From Gemmobacter sp. (GTDB lineage: Bacteria > Pseudomonadota > Alphaproteobacteria > Rhodobacterales > Rhodobacteraceae): DNA of 6,159 nt. Below, piece by piece: positions 5,069-6,159 of the stretch (its first letter is position 1; the number at the start of each line of letters is the position of its first letter). The notes under the pieces are model-generated. The model had not been told where the DNA came from and did no database searches. It saw nothing but the letters and a program-made list of their open reading frames with translations. The stretch covers positions 1-6,159 of the forward strand of contig DOMY01000234.1 in the NCBI GenBank assembly GCA_003509785.1, written 5' to 3'. The position numbers and the translations under genes are program-made.

Positions 5069-5944
5069 TCAGCCCAGCTGGGCGCGCCAGATCTTCCACC
5101 ATTTCAGCCAGAGATCGGCCATTTCCTCGGGGTCGCCCGCAAACAGGCGGGCGCCCAGCGGAAAGGCGGTGGCCTCGATCGCCTGCTGTGCATCGCGGGC
5201 CAGTGCGGTGACAAGCTGCTGCGCTTCGGGGCGGGCCACGTCTTCGGGCAGGGCCTGCAGATGGTCGGCCAGCACGGCCAGATCATGGTGATCGCCCAGA
5301 GCCTCGCCCAGACGATCGGCTTCGATGATGAGCGGCTTCATGACCTCGGGCCAGATGGCGGTGAAAAGCCGGGCCTGATACCAGTGATCCTTGGCCCGTT
5401 TGCGCCAGTCATGCAGCGCCTCGTCGCTGCTGGAGGCGCGGGCGGCGCGCATGGCCGCGCGGGCACGGTTGCGGGTTTCGGCCAGGCCTTCGCCCAGGAT
5501 GCGGCGGTCCGATCCGTGCAGTTCCCATTCGGCGGCGCGATGCGCCAGATCGGTGAAGATCTGCCGCATATCCGGCGGCGGCGGGGCGGGCATGGCGGCT
5601 TCGGCCACCAGATGCGCGCGCAGGGCGAGGATGGCGCTGTCGGAATTGCCAGAGATCAGCCGGTCGAAGGTAGCCAGCCGCACCGCGGCATCCCGGCTGC
5701 CCGAAAGTGCCTGACCGGCATCGCGCAGGATGACATTTTCGGCCGCCTGCACATCGCGCATCCCGTGCCGGACCAACCGCAGCAGGGCGCGCAGTTTCTT
5801 GACCCGTTTGCGGATGTCATGCACCACGGTGGGGGCGAGATGGTCTTCCTGAAGATGGCCGAGGATCGGGGTGATTTCCTGCCGCACGATACGGCGCATG
5901 GCCTCGGTCAACGAGGCATCCTGCAGCTCGAAACGGTATGTCAT
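5069..5944 (-). CDS. CHAD domain-containing protein
   Basis: This 291 aa soluble protein is one whole CHAD (conserved histidine alpha-helical) domain. CHAD domains bind inorganic polyphosphate through conserved His, Arg and Lys and often locate to polyphosphate granules. The two internal repeats are visible: VHDIRKRVKKLRALLRL (41-57, His42, Arg45, Lys46, Lys49, Lys50) with SGSRDAAVRL (81-90), and LHDWRKRAKDHWYQARLF (177-194, His178, Arg181, Lys182, Lys185) with LGDHHDLAVL (216-225). There is no signal peptide or membrane segment. The C-terminus is Trp-rich (WLKWWKIWRAQLG). Start ATG 5944-5942 has GGAG five bases upstream. Many CHAD proteins are fused to or next to a CYTH triphosphatase; none is seen here. 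Polyphosphate binding is inferred from the family and its basic surface residues; an enzymatic role is not indicated. Confidence 0.92.
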   Translation of the reverse strand: MTYRFELQDASLTEAMRRIVRQEITPILGHLQEDHLAPTVVHDIRKRVKKLRALLRLVRHGMRDVQAAENVILRDAGQALSGSRDAAVRLATFDRLISGNSDSAILALRAHLVAEAAMPAPPPPDMRQIFTDLAHRAAEWELHGSDRRILGEGLAETRNRARAAMRAARASSSDEALHDWRKRAKDHWYQARLFTAIWPEVMKPLIIEADRLGEALGDHHDLAVLADHLQALPEDVARPEAQQLVTALARDAQQAIEATAFPLGARLFAGDPEEMADLWLKWWKIWRAQLG

Positions 5945-5974
5945 GGGGGCTCCGCTATGGTGGCCTTGCCGGGC

Positions 5975-6004
5975 TTGACCGGCGACCTACACCTTACGTG
6001 TAAA
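5975..6004 (+). promoter_or_regulatory. Candidate promoter with inverted repeat before the secreted-protein gene
   Basis: TTGACC (5975-5980) is followed after 18 bp by TGTAAA (5999-6004), a plausible sigma70-type promoter. An inverted repeat TACAC-N5-GTGTA (5988-5992 and 5998-6002) sits in the spacer and overlaps the -10, a position where a bound repressor would block transcription. The promoter call is motif-based; the operator reading is speculative because five-bp arms are short. Confidence 0.4.
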
Positions 6005-6026
6005 CATTATGCGAAAGGAAGATGAC

Positions 6027-6159
6027 ATGCGCTTGCCTGTTAAAGTTGTGTTCCTGGCCCTGCTCGCCGCGCCGTTGCAAGCGCAGGAGCGCGAACCCGG
6101 AATTGCCCCGGTGATCGAGGGGCAGATCCAGGCCTTTCGCGCCGGGGATGTGGCGGGGG
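6027..6159 (+). CDS. Exported protein, probably DUF4864 family; 3' end cut by window edge
   Basis: Only the first 44 codons are in the window. The start ATG 6027 has AAGGA (6015-6019) seven bases upstream. The product begins with a short Sec signal peptide, MRLPVKVVFLALLAAPLQA, with likely cleavage before QEREPG, so the protein is predicted to be exported to the periplasm. The start of the mature part, APVIEGQIQAFRAGDVAG, resembles the opening helix of DUF4864 proteins, small secreted proteins of unknown function common in Rhodobacteraceae (pattern: VI..QI.AF.A.D...A). The gene is divergent from the CHAD gene across an 82-bp gap that carries a promoter candidate. Secretion is well supported; the family name rests on about 20 residues and is tentative. 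Confidence 0.65.
   Translation, partial: MRLPVKVVFLALLAAPLQAQEREPGIAPVIEGQIQAFRAGDVAG

Noticed and set aside
4940..6025. 361-codon open frame antisense to the CHAD gene
   Set aside because: It reads through the C-rich intergenic hairpins and the CHAD reverse strand as low-complexity Gly/Gln/Ala sequence; no domain or ribosome binding site supports it.

Overview
The window looks like a piece of a chromosome from an alphaproteobacterium of the Rhodobacteraceae (Rhodobacter, Paracoccus or Gemmobacter-like). The evidence is the high GC with G/C-ending codons, a class I (archaeal-type) lysyl-tRNA synthetase, the lgt / UbiK-family divergent pair, and a G-rich hairpin followed by GAGGATATTTGG of a kind I recall as common between genes in this family. 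Genus assignment is not possible from the sequence alone. Coding density is high and nothing looks mobile: I found no transposase, integrase, tRNA, rRNA, CRISPR array or phage gene.

Layout. (1) 1-723, minus: lgt, prolipoprotein diacylglyceryl transferase, cut by the left edge; it carries Val where the family has a near-invariant Asn. (2) 724-870: divergent intergenic region with a 22-bp tandem duplication that doubles the ribosome binding site of the next gene. (3) 871-1122, plus: a UbiK/BMFP-family small coiled-coil protein, followed by a clear intrinsic terminator. (4) 1272-2747, plus: a DacB/PBP4-type (peptidase S13) D-Ala-D-Ala carboxypeptidase/endopeptidase with all three active-site motifs; a 17-bp tandem duplication spans its stop codon. 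(5) 2782-3204, minus: a TerB-fold protein, convergent with dacB and divergent from lysS, with face-to-face overlapping promoter candidates between them. (6) 3319-4899, plus: class I lysS. (7) 4900-5068: convergent intergenic region with three stacked hairpins and a G-tract run. (8) 5069-5944, minus: a CHAD-domain (polyphosphate-binding) protein. (9) 6027-6159, plus: the start of a secreted protein, probably DUF4864, cut by the right edge.

The genes do not form one operon or one pathway. Orientation alternates from gene to gene, so each is probably its own transcription unit. Two themes recur. Lgt and DacB work in the cell envelope (lipoprotein maturation and peptidoglycan trimming). UbiK-family, LysRS and the TerB-like and CHAD proteins are core or stress-linked cytoplasmic functions. 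I do not see evidence for an undescribed multi-gene system. The observations most worth a second look are the active-site substitution in Lgt, the two short tandem duplications placed exactly on a ribosome binding site and on a stop codon, and the regulatory architecture between terB and lysS and between lysS and the CHAD gene.
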